Positions 36,501 through 51,500 of a stretch of 64,000 bases of DNA are shown here, in pieces; position 1 is the first letter of the stretch, and each line of letters begins with the position of its first letter. The translations under genes were made by a program, and so were the position numbers. The notes under the pieces were generated by a model. The model was not told where the DNA came from. It saw only the letters and a program-made list of their open reading frames with translations, and made no database searches. The stretch comes from Pithys albifrons albifrons (lineage: Eukaryota; Chordata; Aves; Passeriformes; Thamnophilidae): positions 18,348,561 through 18,412,560 of the forward strand of contig NC_092466.1 of assembly GCF_047495875.1 (NCBI RefSeq), given 5' to 3'.

Positions 36501-39500
36501 TTGTTCTAAACATCTGACATTTAAGGATTGGTTTGGGCAGGGAGGGAGGGTGTATTAAAAATCATTAAGTTAGACTTTGAATTATTCAGCCAGACAAGAA
36601 TGATGCTGAGAGCCTTGAGGTAGGGAAAAAGACTCTCAGCTTTGTTCAGTCTGAAGCTGAGCAACTTAGTAGTGATCTGTGATAATGTGAGGAAGGACAG
36701 TGGAATCAGTACCTCCTATGCTTATTAAAATCTTTACACCCAGTTATTTGCTTTTAGGTTCACTGGCAGAAATATCAGTTATGCACATGGTTTCAAGTTT
36801 GTATTAACATTAAATTGGGATGCCCTAGTTCGTACAATCATGTTTCTAGCAAGTGTCCCTGATTCTCCTTAAAAGCAGGGAGGTGACTGTGTGACTGCTA
36901 TTTTAAAAGTGTCTCTTAGAAGTTAGCCATATACTCGGTGCTTTCAATTTAATTTTTCTAATAAACATTGCTAGCTACATCCTTCTGCACTGCCTGTGTG
37001 TGGACTTCGTGTTCTCACTTTTTACTGCTTCATAAAGTTACCTGGCTTACAATTTAAAATGTGTGAATGCATATTTAAGTGGAGCAGGCAGACGAACCTG
37101 ATTCAGTTGGCATCTTCTGCCTGCATGTTCTCCATAGTCATTGTCTCTTGCTGTTAACAGGACAAAGGTTTTGGTGGACCTAGGTCAGCTGAGGCAAATA
37201 TATATGTATATATATATGTATGTATATATATATATATATGTATATATATGCTGAGAAGCAAATAGTGGCATTTCTTACATAGTTGTGTGATAGACTAACA
37301 CATATACCAGCAAAGGTATATGTCTAAGGCCAAAGGGTGGGTCTGTCAGTGGTAAATACTGAACATAAGCCACTTTTGGCTACTGTATACAAGAGGTGAA
37401 GTTCCAACAGAGTTGCTGGTTCTCGTGAGTTGAAATGTGGAGGCTTCCAGCATAATGGGAGTTCTGTATTGCTGTTCTTCAGACAGAGCCTTGTGACTGG
37501 AAATTCTGACTGGGCTTGGAAAGGCAATTGTAGATGTTACGCAGTGGGAATATGACTTGAGAAATCTTGTTCTTCTATTTCTTTGGTTTCTCCTTCCCCC
37601 CCTCCCCCAGTGTATTGGCGGAATTCGTGCCAACTGGGTGAAATGCAATTTCATTCCTTTTCACCCATTGGTGCTGGTTGGGTGAAATGCAGTAAACGTG
37701 GTCTTGTCAAGAGGTGCTGACAGAAGAGTAAAATGATTTCCTGGGAAAAAAATGTTTTCATTTTATTAAAAGCTGCTTCTCTGAATAATTTTGTTATTTT
37801 CTTTATTCTTTTTCTCAGCTGAGCCTTTATGAGGCCTTAACTTAGGGAGGTGTTCAATACATGTGAAATGGACATGTAAGTGACCCCCAGCTCTTAGGAG
37901 CAGAGGCTGGTACTGTGATTGCACTGAATTACTGTTTAACAAATGACTCAAGTGATGTGGCTAGCCTGTATATTTATAGTGACTTTCTCTTTCTTCCTCC
38001 ACTACCCCCTTGTTCTTAGCATTCCCATGGTTTGGAATGGATATCGGTGGAACATTGGTTAAACTGGTCTACTTTGAACCTAAGGACATTACTGCAGAAG
38101 AGGAACAGGAGGAGGTGGAAAACCTGAAAAGCATTAGGAAATACTTGACCTCCAATACAGCCTATGGTAAAACTGGCATTCGTGATGTCCACCTTGAACT
38201 GAAAAATTTGACAATGTGTGGACGAAAAGGAAACCTGCACTTCATCCGCTTTCCCAGCTGTGCCATGCACAGGTTCATACAGATGGGTAGTGAAAAGAAC
38301 TTCTCCAGTTTGCACACCACACTCTGTGCCACAGGAGGTGGAGCGTACAAGTTTGAGGAGGACTTCAGAACAGTAAGTGAACAGTTCATATGGGTTTAGT
38401 TGGAAGTACTTTGGGAAAGCATCATGGGAGCCCTTCTGTTAAAATTTGCAGGGAAAATAGCAAATTTTTTGGTCCATCCTAAGCAGTTAACAGAATCAAT
38501 TCATGTTTGTTAATTGGTGGCATTGCTGAGAACATGGAGAGAGGACAGGAGAGTATTCATACTCTACTTGCTGGGTATTCTACTGCAGAATATGTTTAGT
38601 AAATGTGGGGTTTTTTAGAATACAGTTGTGATGATCAGATGCTTCATAATCAGCTGAGGGTATGTTATGACAACACGGAAGCCTGACACTACAGGTACTT
38701 ACAAACTGATTTTCTATTGGAAAACTAGAAATGCAGCCATACTGGCTGAAGATTTGATTCCTGTTCCCTTCCCATTATATTAACATTCAAGCAGAGTGAC
38801 GTCAAGAGTCTGGAAGACTAAGCATGGAGCATGGGGGATAAACAGTGTATGGAAACATGACAATATCAGCTAGCTTTTGATTTCAATTCTGGGAATACAT
38901 CATTTGAAGAAAGGCAGTTCATGAGTTGAGTACGTCCCAGGTCACCTAGAATTTAAAAACAGTCCCTGCAGGGAACTCCAGAAACTGATGGAAATCTGAA
39001 GTTTGGCACTACAGTACACTACAAAAAGTGTGGCTCAGAGGCATGGAGGAACCATTGTACACACTGTGTTAAGAGGGAAAAAGCGTTCAGGAGTTGTCTG
39101 TTGTGTATCTGTCTGTATTGGGACATATCTTCATTTATTTTCTGTATGAGGTACTAATCTGATTATACCAGAGGAGTCTCACTAAAATTAATGTGAATTA
39201 TTTACTTGCCAGGCAGGCAGGTCTGACACTTCTGTCCCTGGCTTTTGACCTGATCTTGAGGGTGAGGGATGTGGGTATGGCAGGTAACATCAGTAGCTTT
39301 TCTGTCTCCCCTTAACTCTAGGGACCTATTACACTGATTCACCAACTGCTCTTGACTGCAGTCCTTGGCTTTGTATGCTTCTGCAGTGCATGAGGGTTTT
39401 TTGTTTGTCAATACTTTTCACATACCAGATGACCAAGATCCTAAGGGGAAAAGAGAAAGCTATAAGAGCTCATCATGAATTCCAGCTGTTACACTATTGT

Positions 39501-42500
39501 GCAGTCACTTTTAATAAATATTAGATCAACTGCTTCCATGTCCAAGGAAAAACTGTCAAGTTTCTAATATGGTGTAGTAGTCCACTACTAGTGCCAGATT
39601 TCCTGTCCTTTAGTCTGATTGCAGGTCCCTTACATATTAGGGTCTACTGATGAATGAGTCCTCAAAAGCTTGTTTGACTCATACTGTATAGGGATGTTGG
39701 CACTACAGTAAAAAGGTGAGTTTTATTTCTAGTCAGTGTGGCCTCAGCTCAGGTGTTTTTGAGTGTCTTTACACATTCCAGGGAGTGATTCAAGTCATAT
39801 TCTTGAAGTGACAGTGGGCAGTCTTTCCAAATTCTTTCTCCCTACATCATGTAATAGCAGCTACAGTTGCTTACTTAGTAAAGAAGTTCATGTCCCTTGC
39901 TCCTGCAGTTGTAGAACTGAACTGAAAGTTACCTGGTGGCTGCCACAGCTAAGCATTTCTCTCTGCAGCTTTGGCTTTACCTGCCATATATGTGCAGCTT
40001 ACTGCGAGGGACCAGTCTTGTCTTAGCTGCATTGATACAGCACTGGAAGCCATAGTTGAAACTGTGGCTGTTTTGCTCCCTGTTGAGCAAATAAAAAAGG
40101 TCACATAGCAAATAACTGGTGGACTTAGGCATGGAAATCCTGCATCTCTACAGGGTTGGTTAACATTCAGTGTGCTACAACACTTGTAGGTAATTTCAGA
40201 AAAACCCAGTAAAGACTGTCTGGGGAGTTCTGTAGCATAAAGTAATCACACTTAAGTAAGTGCTTTGGACACCTCTTACAGCTATCCAGTTCCACACTGT
40301 CCTTTACAGCAAGTGTTTCTTGGCCCAAACTATAATATCCATAGAGAATTACAGAAGCAAAATACTATCCATTATATGAAGGTTTGTTTTCTTAATCTCT
40401 CTCCAAGGCCTGAGTGTTCTGGGTACTGGCACACTTCATTAGCCATTGTACCAGCAGCTGGCTATCTCGGTGTGTTCTGCAGACTGTAAATTGACTCTGG
40501 ACAACAGCTTAGGACTGCTCTCAAAGTACAGAAATGTCTGTTTCAAATATTTGATCACTCTAACACACCTGTAAATGTAGAGGCTGTGCCAAGTCTAAAT
40601 CTTGCTGTTGCAGGATTCAGTATTGTATAATGCCTTATGTGGGAGAGACTTTAAATGTTCCTGTGTATTACTTAAAAGTAATTTGGAAGAACTAAGGTAT
40701 GTTTGTGAATGTTATTTTCATTAAAAAAATCTGGCTAAATGCTAGGAAACTCATTAATTGATCTAGCTAACATGCTTTTGTTCTGGCCCCTTATTTCCCT
40801 GTGTAAATGCTTCTAAGTTATTTGTCTTTCATTGTATTTCTCAATGATTATGTGATTTCTAGAATTGGATAGATTTAGGACAAAAGCTCCAACGTATTGC
40901 AAAACAGCATTTAAATTCCAAAGAAGGAAACCTTCTAAGATTACAGAAGCTTTTTCTCCTTGAAACAGACAAGCAAACACCCTGCTGTCACTTGCCTGTT
41001 CCATTGTCTAATCCTGAACCCCTAAATGAGTTGAATAGGTTTGATCTAGACATCTCTGTTACTTTTGTGTATTCACAAATAACATAAAAATGGTGAGGCA
41101 TCTTCTGTTTACCTTAAAAAGGGAACTAAATCTACAAAGCTGCCTGACTTTAGGCATTTGACCTCCCTCATGTAGTCCACACTGTTGGGTAGGAGACCTG
41201 AAGATGTCTCTGTGGTCTGCTTGGTGATTGCCGACAGTAACGATCAGTAGCTTGGCAAATCACGTGATTCATTCTTAAGATCTGAATGCTTCTTTAGGAG
41301 TAGGAAAACTGAGGAGTAGGAAAACTATTCATTAAACTAGACTAAGGAGTATTTTACCAACCATATGGCTATACTTAATGTTCATTGAAGAGAACATTAG
41401 AAAGTAATTCACCGAAAGGACTGTTTCCGGCTAAGTTATTTTTTTGTTTGTTTTGGGATTTTTTGTTTTGTTTTGCTTTTTGTTCTTTTTTTTTCACCCC
41501 CTTTCTGAATTATTGGTCTTTATGGCTGGCTGTCTTTATTTTCAGGTGACAGTGGTGTTAAGGCATGGATGAATCTGATGCCCTAATTCTGATAATCCTT
41601 CCCTCCTTTTCCCACCATGTACTGTCACTTCACATATTTTGTAAATGCTCAAGTAAGCACTTCTGTGAAAATAAGGAGTACTTAAAATTTTTTTGCTTAT
41701 AAACCTGTGATATGACTCTTTATGCTCTGTGACTCCTCCATGATAGCACATGCACGTTAACAGCAAACTTCTGTGCAAGTAATGTAGTGAGGAATAAATT
41801 CTTAGGCTGCCCCTCAGTTTTGTAAAGCAACTCAATGTAAAGGATACATGGGAGATGATGGAAGAAAGAATTATTCAGACTTTTTTCTAAAACCTGCACA
41901 ACCGCAAAATTTCTATTGACTGCAGTGGCTCAAAGGTGGAATCTTTGTATTCCTTTCCTGAACAGACACCTGCAGAAGTTGACTTCTTGTAATAGAAATT
42001 TTACTGCTAATTTCAGTGGGAGTAGGGTGTGGGCCAGAAAAGTCCCAGTCACTTAATCAAGAACATTTGGGACAGGAGAGGAAGAAAATCTCTTACCAAC
42101 ACAATGTTAAGCTCAGGCCTTGACTTTCCCCATAACCTGTAAGGAAAATGCTTTAAAAGTGAGCTTGGCTGTTGGATAGTGATTTCCTTGTGCCAGTTAT
42201 TAGCTGATTGTAAGGCTTGACTTTGTGGTATGACTTCTAGACTGTATCTTAAATAAACTCACTATCCTGTGTTGTAGGATGACTAAACTGTGTAACTCTT
42301 AAGTTAGCGTAAGACACTCAAAAATTCCATTGCTTGAGGAGGGTGGATGCTGCTGCTCAGGCCATAAGTGCTGGCCTTTGGTGTGTAGAGTGGGGTGGAG
42401 TGGGAATGGGTAAAGTAGCCATGACACCTTCTGTTGCCATCACAGCAAGAAGCTAGGAAATTAGTCGGAGGGAGTGGGGAGAAACAAAGTGCATCTCTTC

Positions 42501-45500
42501 CCTGTCAAGAGAGGGAACAGATCCCTACAGCTAGCTGGGCAAGAGGGCAGACCTCTCCAAAGGATTTCAGACAAGTGCTTTTTTTGCCCAAAGCTGATAA
42601 AAAGTGAATCTTGTCTTCTGCCTCAGTGAATATTGGACTTGTGCTTGCATTAGACTTTGTCTTTTTTGAATGCGAGTGGTTATTTCCCAACTCTGTAAAG
42701 AAGCATGGTTGGGGGCTGAACTGAAGATAATCAAAATATAAAGAAAGCAAAGTATGTCTTTATAAAAGTAGAGGAGAGGCAGTGGGAGGGAGATGGAAGG
42801 AAATGCTAGATTGTAAGCTATTCTAAGAAATAAAAACTGAAGCAATGCCCAGAAGACGTAAAAGCCAGAGTGATACAGTAAATGAGGCTGTTGTAACTGA
42901 TAATTAAAAACTTGCAAGATGTTATGTTTCCAACAGCTTCTTACAGAAAAAAAAAGTCATTTTTCTGATTCAAATTCCAAGAGACTAATGAACTTGGAAC
43001 TGTTTCCAGGTTCAGACTTTCCTGCACTCACCAGAACTGTGTGCCAGGGTGAAAACTCAAAAGTGGGTGAAATGTTTCCTGGGCTGCAGCTTCCCTGAAA
43101 AATTGTCTGCACACCAATAGTGATATATTATACTTCAACCCTGTTGCATATATCATGGCCGCCCTCAGCTCACTTCTAGAGGTTTGGGCTGTTTCACGTT
43201 TATATGGGTGAAGTGGAAATATTTACTCACCCATAATAAGAAAGAAACGTGACCAAAGTCTTTGACTTCTGTGCTTCCATACTTCAAAGCAGCAGCAAGC
43301 TGGTACCATATTTTTTCATTTTATACTGCCTGGTACTTGAATACAGCTAAGAATTTTTTATTTTACACATATTATTAAAAAACCAAACAAGCAAAACCAC
43401 AAAAAAACCCCAAACCTAAACTTCAACAGAGAGCACTGTTTTCTAGCACTTCTTAAAAGTGTTTGAGAGGCAGGGTTTCATTCTCCTCAGAACAGCATCT
43501 GTACACAGGAACAACAGACCTTTAGTGTCTTTGAATTCACATGGGTTTCAGCAGGTTGTTGTTAAGGTATAATAGGACTTTTCTGCTTGCAGTATATCAG
43601 CTGTTAAATACAGCACAAAGCTATAAAAAGCAGAACAAATTCTAGTATGTCTTTTATACATGGAGGGCTGGACCTAATAAAACCTCTGTGTAGTGCTTGA
43701 GAAGGAATCTGATTAGTTTCTTTCATTGTGTTCTTACAAAATTGGTGGGCTGACTGGAGAGTTTGTAGAATCAAGGATTTTGTCTGTGTTTTTGCACTGA
43801 TGCCAGAAGTATTTTACTCTTGGATTTGTGTTGCTTGCTTGTGTCTTGCAAGGTCTCTGAGTAATGCTTACCTATTTGTGAAAGTGTAGCATGGATCGGA
43901 CAAAAGCAGCGTCTGCCCAGGTATTTGGCTTTCAGAAGGATTGAGGTTTTTTCTGGAGGGACCATAAATCTGCTAATGACTCGTCTTTGTATAACAACTT
44001 CTAGTTCAAGTCTTTTATGCTGCATTTCTGTAATTGTAATTTTGTAGATATATGTTGACCCAGAAAAAAATACGAAGGGATTGCAAAAGTTACCAGAGAA
44101 AGTAGAAAAACAGAAGAAGGTATCTCCAGCTGTCTCTCCTGTTGTATAAACATCTGGGTGTATATTGAGTCTTTGAGACTGCTGGTTTTTTCTATCCTAT
44201 TTCTTTTCAATGGTTCCAGAATTTGAAGACTGGCAAGTAGAACAAAAGGACAGATAGAACAAAAGGACAGACCCAAAGAGTGGGCTGGCTTTCAGTTATG
44301 GCAATTTAGAGCCATGTACAAGAGAAAAGACTTAATAGGAGAGATTTAAATAGCTTAAAAGAATGTAACCTATTGGCCATGCCTGTTCCATAAAAATATA
44401 TTTCCTCTTTATTGTGATTTAATAAAGCTTCCAGAATTAAAAATAGGACACAGTTACCCATTTAAGTCTTCTCCATTAGCTGTTATAAAAACATCCTGCA
44501 ATAAGCAAATGTTTGAGAACCAGCTCTGTACTGTAAAACTCCCTATTGTTCCTAATACTCTGTTGCCTTTTTTGCTAGAAAGTAGAGTTGGGTGAGACTG
44601 GCTTTGCAGGTGTGAGGGTGCAAAGACCTCAGGATTTGAATGGGCAACTTTACAATACTTTTGCTCCCTCTTCTCTGCCTGAAACTGAAAAGGGGACTTT
44701 CTAGAGATTGGCACTGTATTCTATTTTGAGAAAGGGATGTGATTCCTAATTCCAGTGAACAGAATGTTGTGACAAGTAGACATATCTGCTTAAGTACAGT
44801 TATAGTGTCCTGTGAAGTCTCAGAGAGAATGTTCTTTATAAGCTTTTCTTTTTATTTTTTTGTCTTTGTTACAGTTATGTTTTTATGAACATGTTTCTGG
44901 GGGCCTGACAATCTTTTTGTTTGGTTTTTTAATTTGTTTTTTCACCAAACATAGGTAATACCCTGTTTTTCATGACGCATTTTAAGTGCTCATTGTAATT
45001 TAAAGAAATAACTCTGAGTACTGGTGACATACTAAAAAAATGCAGATCTTTTAGGCATAATTCACTGTATATTTAATGCATATTTACATAATATGCACAT
45101 CTTAATACTTGTATTGAAAATTTCATTAAATTGCTGGGAAATGTAGTTTGATGATGAGATAAAGTACTTTGCATCCTGAGGAATGATGATGTGTAGGCAT
45201 GTGTCAGATACTCCCCAAAAGCTGCAGAATACAGCTCTTCTTGGGCTGGGATTAAGGGGAAAGAAATTGATTGCTTCAGAATGCTAAAGGGGAGAAATGT
45301 TTCCTTCTTGCAGAGCAGGGAATGTCTCAAAGGCACAGGAACTGAGTGGCATTATTACACAGCACATCATTGTTTTGGGAGGTACCTGTTGTCAGGCAGA
45401 TAGCAAACTTTTATTTCAGACTTCATGCTTAGATGTTTGTATTGTGTAAATAGCATAATGTGTTACTGTTAAAGTGATTAAAGTGCTTCAGCAGAGCATT

Positions 45501-48500
45501 TTGTCCTTCTTAGTGTTGCATTATACTAGGAAATATTTGTTTATTGATTCTTGTTCTTCTTTTGCAGATTGCTGATTTACAGCTCCACAAACTGGATGAA
45601 TTGGACTGTTTGATCCAGGGCCTCCTTTTTGTTGATTCTGTTGGTTTCAATGGCCAACCAGAGTGCTATTATTTTGAAAATCCTACAGATCCTGAACAGT
45701 GCCAGAAAAAACCTTACTGCCTTGATAATCCATATCCTATGCTGCTGGTTAACATAGGCTCAGGGGTCAGCATTCTAGCTCTGTATTCTAAGGACAATTA
45801 TAAGAGAGTTACAGGATCCAGGTAAATTTGATTTTGTTTCTTTTAATTCTGTTTTCCCGATAGTAATTGAACATGGAGAACTAGACAGTGTGAGCAGTAG
45901 GTGCAGCCTCAAATTGTGTTTGTCTCCCCAATTCTTTGAAAAGCCTACCCACTAGCAAGGCTGAAAATATCCTAGGATTCCTTCAGAGTGGGGCCTACAT
46001 AAGGGAAATAATTGATCCCTTCAGCTTTAGACTTGCCTTAGTCTCTTATTGAGTGTTCTTACCTACTTCCCATCTCTTGCTGTGAATTACCAAAATCAAG
46101 CTGTCCCAGTAAATGAATCTTCTCTCCCCTTTTGATCCCCTGGAACAGCCAGATCAGTGAAATACATTTAGGCTAAATAAAAATGTCCTACTTAGTAGTT
46201 TTGATGTACCCAGGATGTAGGAAAACTTTGTAGACTGGATTTTGACACAGGAATCTCACTAGATCCCTTCTCTCCTTACTGATTGCACTAGTTCTTGAAC
46301 CATGCTGGTAAATTGAGGAATGCCAGTGTGTAAAGACTAGAACTGGTTGTCTGAATTCACTGTTACTTTGCCCTCAGTGTGCTTTCAGCCTAGGTCAGCT
46401 GGTGCTCTCTGAAGTGATTTATTGGGTACTGCTGAGTTGAAATGGTCTCTGGCCTGTGTTCAGTAAGGGATTTAGATGTGCCTGCTCTGTTTAGGAATTT
46501 ATGAGTTCAGTAGAGTGGATGCAGAATATTCTTAAGGCCAAAAACCACCCTGAGGCATATTTAAGTTTGTTCTGCAGATGTGGCAACAGTGTTAACTTTT
46601 ATCAAAGCACTTAGTTACAGATGTGTCCATCCAGAGGAGTAGCAAAAGTACCAATATCCAACTTCTTTCTCATACATGCAAACTATGCTGATTTACTTCA
46701 TTTTTTCTAATTCAAAAGAATAGCAAACAAACCGCTAAAACACAAACCTAGAAAAAATTACCTTTCAAAACAATTGAAGAAGCTTCTTGGAGTTACTATA
46801 GTCCCTTCCAAAGCTGCATTCTGTTCTTCAGCGCATGGTACATAGTAAAGTTTTTCCTCTATACCGCACATGACTGCATATGTGTCTCCTGTTGTCTTAT
46901 CTAGGGTATATCTTTGTCACAATAGTAGCTATGAGCCATTTTTTTTTATACAGTACAGATGGACACAAGTTGAATGGGAGAAGTATTGGTTTTCTCGCAG
47001 GTGTGGTTTTTCAAGTACAGTAGTTTTGACATCTATAGATGTGCTTCTGATCCTTTCCACTGTGGAAGGAAAAACATGACTGCAATGGGTTACGGACTTG
47101 TTAAAAATGATGAAATCAATACTGTCTTGTTGATGACATGTAGAGCTTTCTGCTGTTCAGATACTGAATGTATTACAACGCTACTAGATGTGTTCTGAAA
47201 AACTTACCCTGTAGTCCAAGAGCATAAACTAAACTGTGTGTTCGCATCTGGTCTCCTGGACTTTTTCATGAAGTGCAAATATGGTGTCTCACTGATCCTC
47301 TTGTTTACAGTGGCTCCAGTTGGTGTGACTGCAGTCAGAGCATATAAGCTAACTTTCTCAGGGGCTAAGAAAGAATGAGGAAGGATGTAGAGGTTAGTAA
47401 GTTGAAGTTCATGTCTGTTAAGACTGAAGAGTCCAAAGTAGATTTTTAACAAGTTAGCAACCTGTTATGCACAGCTGAATGCTCCCTGCCAAATTTATAC
47501 AGTCATTAAATATTGTACTTGAGCCTTTACAAGATATTAAAGTGACTGCTCCTTGCTCAAAGTTCTTACAGGGAAAGAACATTCAGGACTGATGCCTTGC
47601 TTTGAACAGGAACCAACCAGACTGCTTCCTGCCACTGGGTAGATCTCTCTTGGCTTCCTGCCCCTGTATAGATATTTAACTTTGTTCACTGTTTATTTTT
47701 TCATCACTGATTTGAGTGCTCTGGTCGCTAATTATTCTTGCACAAGGAAAACTTTTCTAGTGTGCTACAAATAGCAAAATGTTATCTGGGGTGTTGGATT
47801 GGACTTTATTCCTAGCTAACTCTTTATTTAGTATAATTTCTCCTATTTAAGTATTAAATACTTACGAGTAGTTCAGTTAAAAGCACACTGAATTGTGTTA
47901 AATAGAAACTCACTTTAAGGTGTCTGTATTCACTCCTCCGAGGGAGGAGTTGCAAGATACGGTTGGTAGAAACATAGACCATGTTGCAAATGGGAGTCTG
48001 AAGAGTTATGGTAAAAGCTGATTCAAGCTGCTTGTCTGAAGGGACTGTGCTTTTCTAGTCTTGGAGGAGGAACGTTCCTGGGCCTTTGCTGTCTGCTGAC
48101 TGGGTGTGAGTCGTTTGAAGAAGCGCTGGAAATGGCCGCGAAAGGAGACAGCACCAATGTGGATAAACTGGTGAAAGATATTTATGGAGGTGACTACGAG
48201 CGGTTTGGCCTTCAGGGGTCTGCTGTAGCGTCAAGGTATGTGTTAATTGAGCTGTTTTTAACAAGTCCCTTGGGAAACTTCCTGTGCCTGCTAAACTGAG
48301 TGCATAATCCCTGGACTATGCACTATGTCCATGTGGTAATGTCACTCGATGTATCATGTGATTTGTCCTTAGATCTCTTTGCTCTTTTTTTTTTTTAAAC
48401 AAGTATAAGCAGTGCTTGATGTAGTTTGCTTCCATTTAAATTACAATCATTTTAGAAGTGTCTTTACTCATTGTTTTGCCTTTCTAATGATACTCAGTTT

Positions 48501-51500
48501 TCAAATCTGTCACAAATCAATGGATATCAAGTCCAAGCAAAGTGTATTACAAAATTTTAAGGGCTTTTAGCACTCCTAAGTATTTTCTATTAAAAGACAT
48601 CGTCTTCCTCACACAGCTTTGGTCATATGATGAGTAAAGAAAAGAGAGATTCCATCAGAAAAGAGGACTTGGCCAGAGCTACTTTGGTCACCATCACCAA
48701 CAACATAGGTTCTATTGCTCGCATGTGTGCATTGAATGAGGTAAGTTATTTAGCAAGAGTTTAAGACTTTCAGAAAAAACATAGTGAGATTGTGAGAATG
48801 TAGAAAATGCAAATTGCTGGCACAGTAGGTGAGTAACTGGCCTTGGTAAATGTGCATGTATTTAACAACATGTCATAACTCTTATGACTTGTTTTGTGTA
48901 TGCTTTGATGCAATGTGTAAGGTACTTCGTGCTTCAAAGCTGGGTAAGAGGGGAGAGAAGTTAACTGCAAAGATCTCCTTGAAGCAGAGAGCTTCAGCCT
49001 AGAGCTCTTCAGTTGCTCTCAAGCTGTAATACATAGATATTGACACCTATCTAATACAAATTATTACTCTTAATTACCTTGTAACTATTAACAGTTTTTA
49101 CTATACCATGACAAACTTTATTCTGAATGCTATTTTGCTTGGATTGTTTCAATAGCATGATGGGTTCAAACTGTGTATTATGTAAATGTTTTTATAGATT
49201 GCATTAGGTCAGAAAAAAGAAAAATGCACTTCATTATCCTGCCTCAGACTCCTGTCAGATGCTTGTTACATTCTTTTCTTCAGGCATGATAAGTATGGAT
49301 GATTGTTCCATTCATATACCTTTCCAACTTGTAGCAGTTAAAAGGAAAACATACCCACTCATAAAAAACCCCACCACAAACCCAAACATTTACACCCTTG
49401 TTTTTATCTGCAGATTGCATCCTTTACTGTTATGTGATAACTAATTTGTTTTATCTGCTCTGACAGAGCATTGTCAGTAGAAGAAATTACTTCTTTTTTA
49501 TATTTTTAATCATCAACACACCTACAGAGCCCAAACAATAACCAATAACACAAACCCAAGAAACTTACCAAACTGCCACCTGATTACTTTATTGGGTCCG
49601 TTCTAGCTTTTGGCTTTATGAGAAATAGTAAATAATTAGTTACTAGTGCTTTTGGTGGGTGTGGATTTTGATTTTCTTTTTTAATAAACTTTTGCCACAT
49701 CTTCCTTGTGGTCTTTCCAAGACAGAAGGTCCTAATACTTAATCTCTTTTCTCATGTAAGACACTCTCTTTTTTCACAGTTTCATTTTGTCTTTTTAATA
49801 CTTTTAGGATTGAATGGTCAGATCTTCTTATGGTAATTCAGAGTGTCATTGCTCAGTGAATTTATGTGATGGCATATTGATAAAATTTGAGTTCTGAGTT
49901 CCTTTACTGACAGTTCTTACTATTTCATTTTTGTAAGTGTGGAACTCAATTTTAAGAAATCATCCACAGTCCCTCCAGTCATGTCTAAAGCAGCTAATTC
50001 GGAGCCTGTCATTGTGTCTGAATACTCAAGTGTTTGTCTTTCCCCCTTTCATTTGTGTCATTTCCCTTTTCTAAGTTTAAATTCATCTGCCATTTTTTCC
50101 TTAGTCATTGGGCTTAAGTCTCTTCAACATTGCTATGCTGCTTATTTTTAATTCTCTTTTCACTAACTTTGTATGCCAGCTTTTGTTTGTTGCTCATATT
50201 GTTCTCTAAAACACCTTTCAGGTATGTTGTGCAGCACTAATTTTAATGTATGCTCCCCTATCAAATGCTACTAATAACCTTCCTTTGTTGTGAAAAGTGG
50301 CTACAGACATACACAGGTATTTTCTTTTTTTTTTTTGGACATTTTACTCTTTCAGTCAGGATGATTCTCTTTTCAGTGTTCTCTTTGCTTTCAGCTTCTT
50401 TACAGTGTTGCCTTGTGGCATGGAGTTCAAGCAGCATTGTACAGGGCTATCAAAGCATGGAGAGTTGCAGCAGGGAACCACATGGGATGCATTCAGAGGA
50501 GGAAATAGGCTACTAATGAAACTAATGATTCTGAGTCATTGTGAAAAATGTTTTGTGGGCAGGCTAACTTAAAAACTGGACGTGGTTCACTGAATTTTGT
50601 GGAGGAGTATGGATTGATGTGTTTAAGTATTCTCATTTTACAGTGTTAAAGTCGAATTTATCCAATACTTGAACTAAATTATTTTGTGGTTTTAGAGAAT
50701 GAAAACTTGTTTTAGCAGGTTTACATACTATTAAAAAGAAAAATCAAACATGCAGTATCATTGCACGTAAGCTAATCTTCTGATAGTGTGCTCTTGGGGG
50801 GGAAAATACTAATGCTATCATTCTGCTAAATAATCTGGACACCTAAATTGCCTTTGGGAGACATGGCTGACTTAGAGCAAGTTTGATGAATAAACTTCCC
50901 AAATAAGAGCTTAAAAAACAGTTGAATATGATACTCTTTTGTGGAGCTTGTATTTATTAGATTAGAGTTGGGGCGAAGCTCACTTTTAGGTTGACAGAAT
51001 CAATTTATGCCCTGAAGCATGAGTTTTGATAGGTTTTTCCCAATTATTGCAATATTGTGTTGAAAATGACTTGCACATGTGCAGGAAAAATGAGGCTGGG
51101 GAATAAATGAAATACTCTGCAGAACTTCAAAGCAAATTTGCTTGCACAAAGTTGGCAGTGGGTTTGAAAAATTCCATAGTCTGGAACCATTTGGCTACAC
51201 ATCATTTGAAATGGTCTGTCCTAGGCACGGCAGAACTGTATAAAGGAAACCAATCTTCTGGTTTATACTTTTCTTACTAACAGAACATGTAAGCTGCATC
51301 TGAACAAGCCTTCTTGCAAAAATAAGTGTAGGGGTTTTTACTGCATTATTGATACAGAGTTCCCTATTCAATTATATTGCAAATATGTGAATATACTGTA
51401 TTGAAGCTATGCTATAGCTTTCTACTGCAGGGTATTTGAACAATTTAACAAAACCCACAGAGTGCAAGAGTTCATGTCTTTTCTAGGATGCTGTAATTTG

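Larger units (their letters stand above)
31001..38019 (+). other. PANK1 intron 1 (beta) / 3' part of alpha intron 1
   Basis: 7 kb. It holds a CA-rich tract (33,421-33,440), a TA microsatellite (37,198-37,250) and a repeated GGGTGAAATGCA word (37,637-37,691). No exon, RNA gene or clear transposon recognised. Confidence 0.8.
38373..45567 (+). other. PANK1 intron 2
   Basis: 7.2 kb of AT-rich sequence. It holds two small exact or near-exact tandem duplications (41,296-41,327; 44,238-44,271) and a T-rich tract (41,436-41,497). No exon recognised. Confidence 0.8.

Noticed and set aside
47932..47950. Inverted repeat ACTCCTCC-GAG-GGAGGAGT
   Set aside because: An eight-base stem is too short to suggest a structured RNA or regulatory hairpin.
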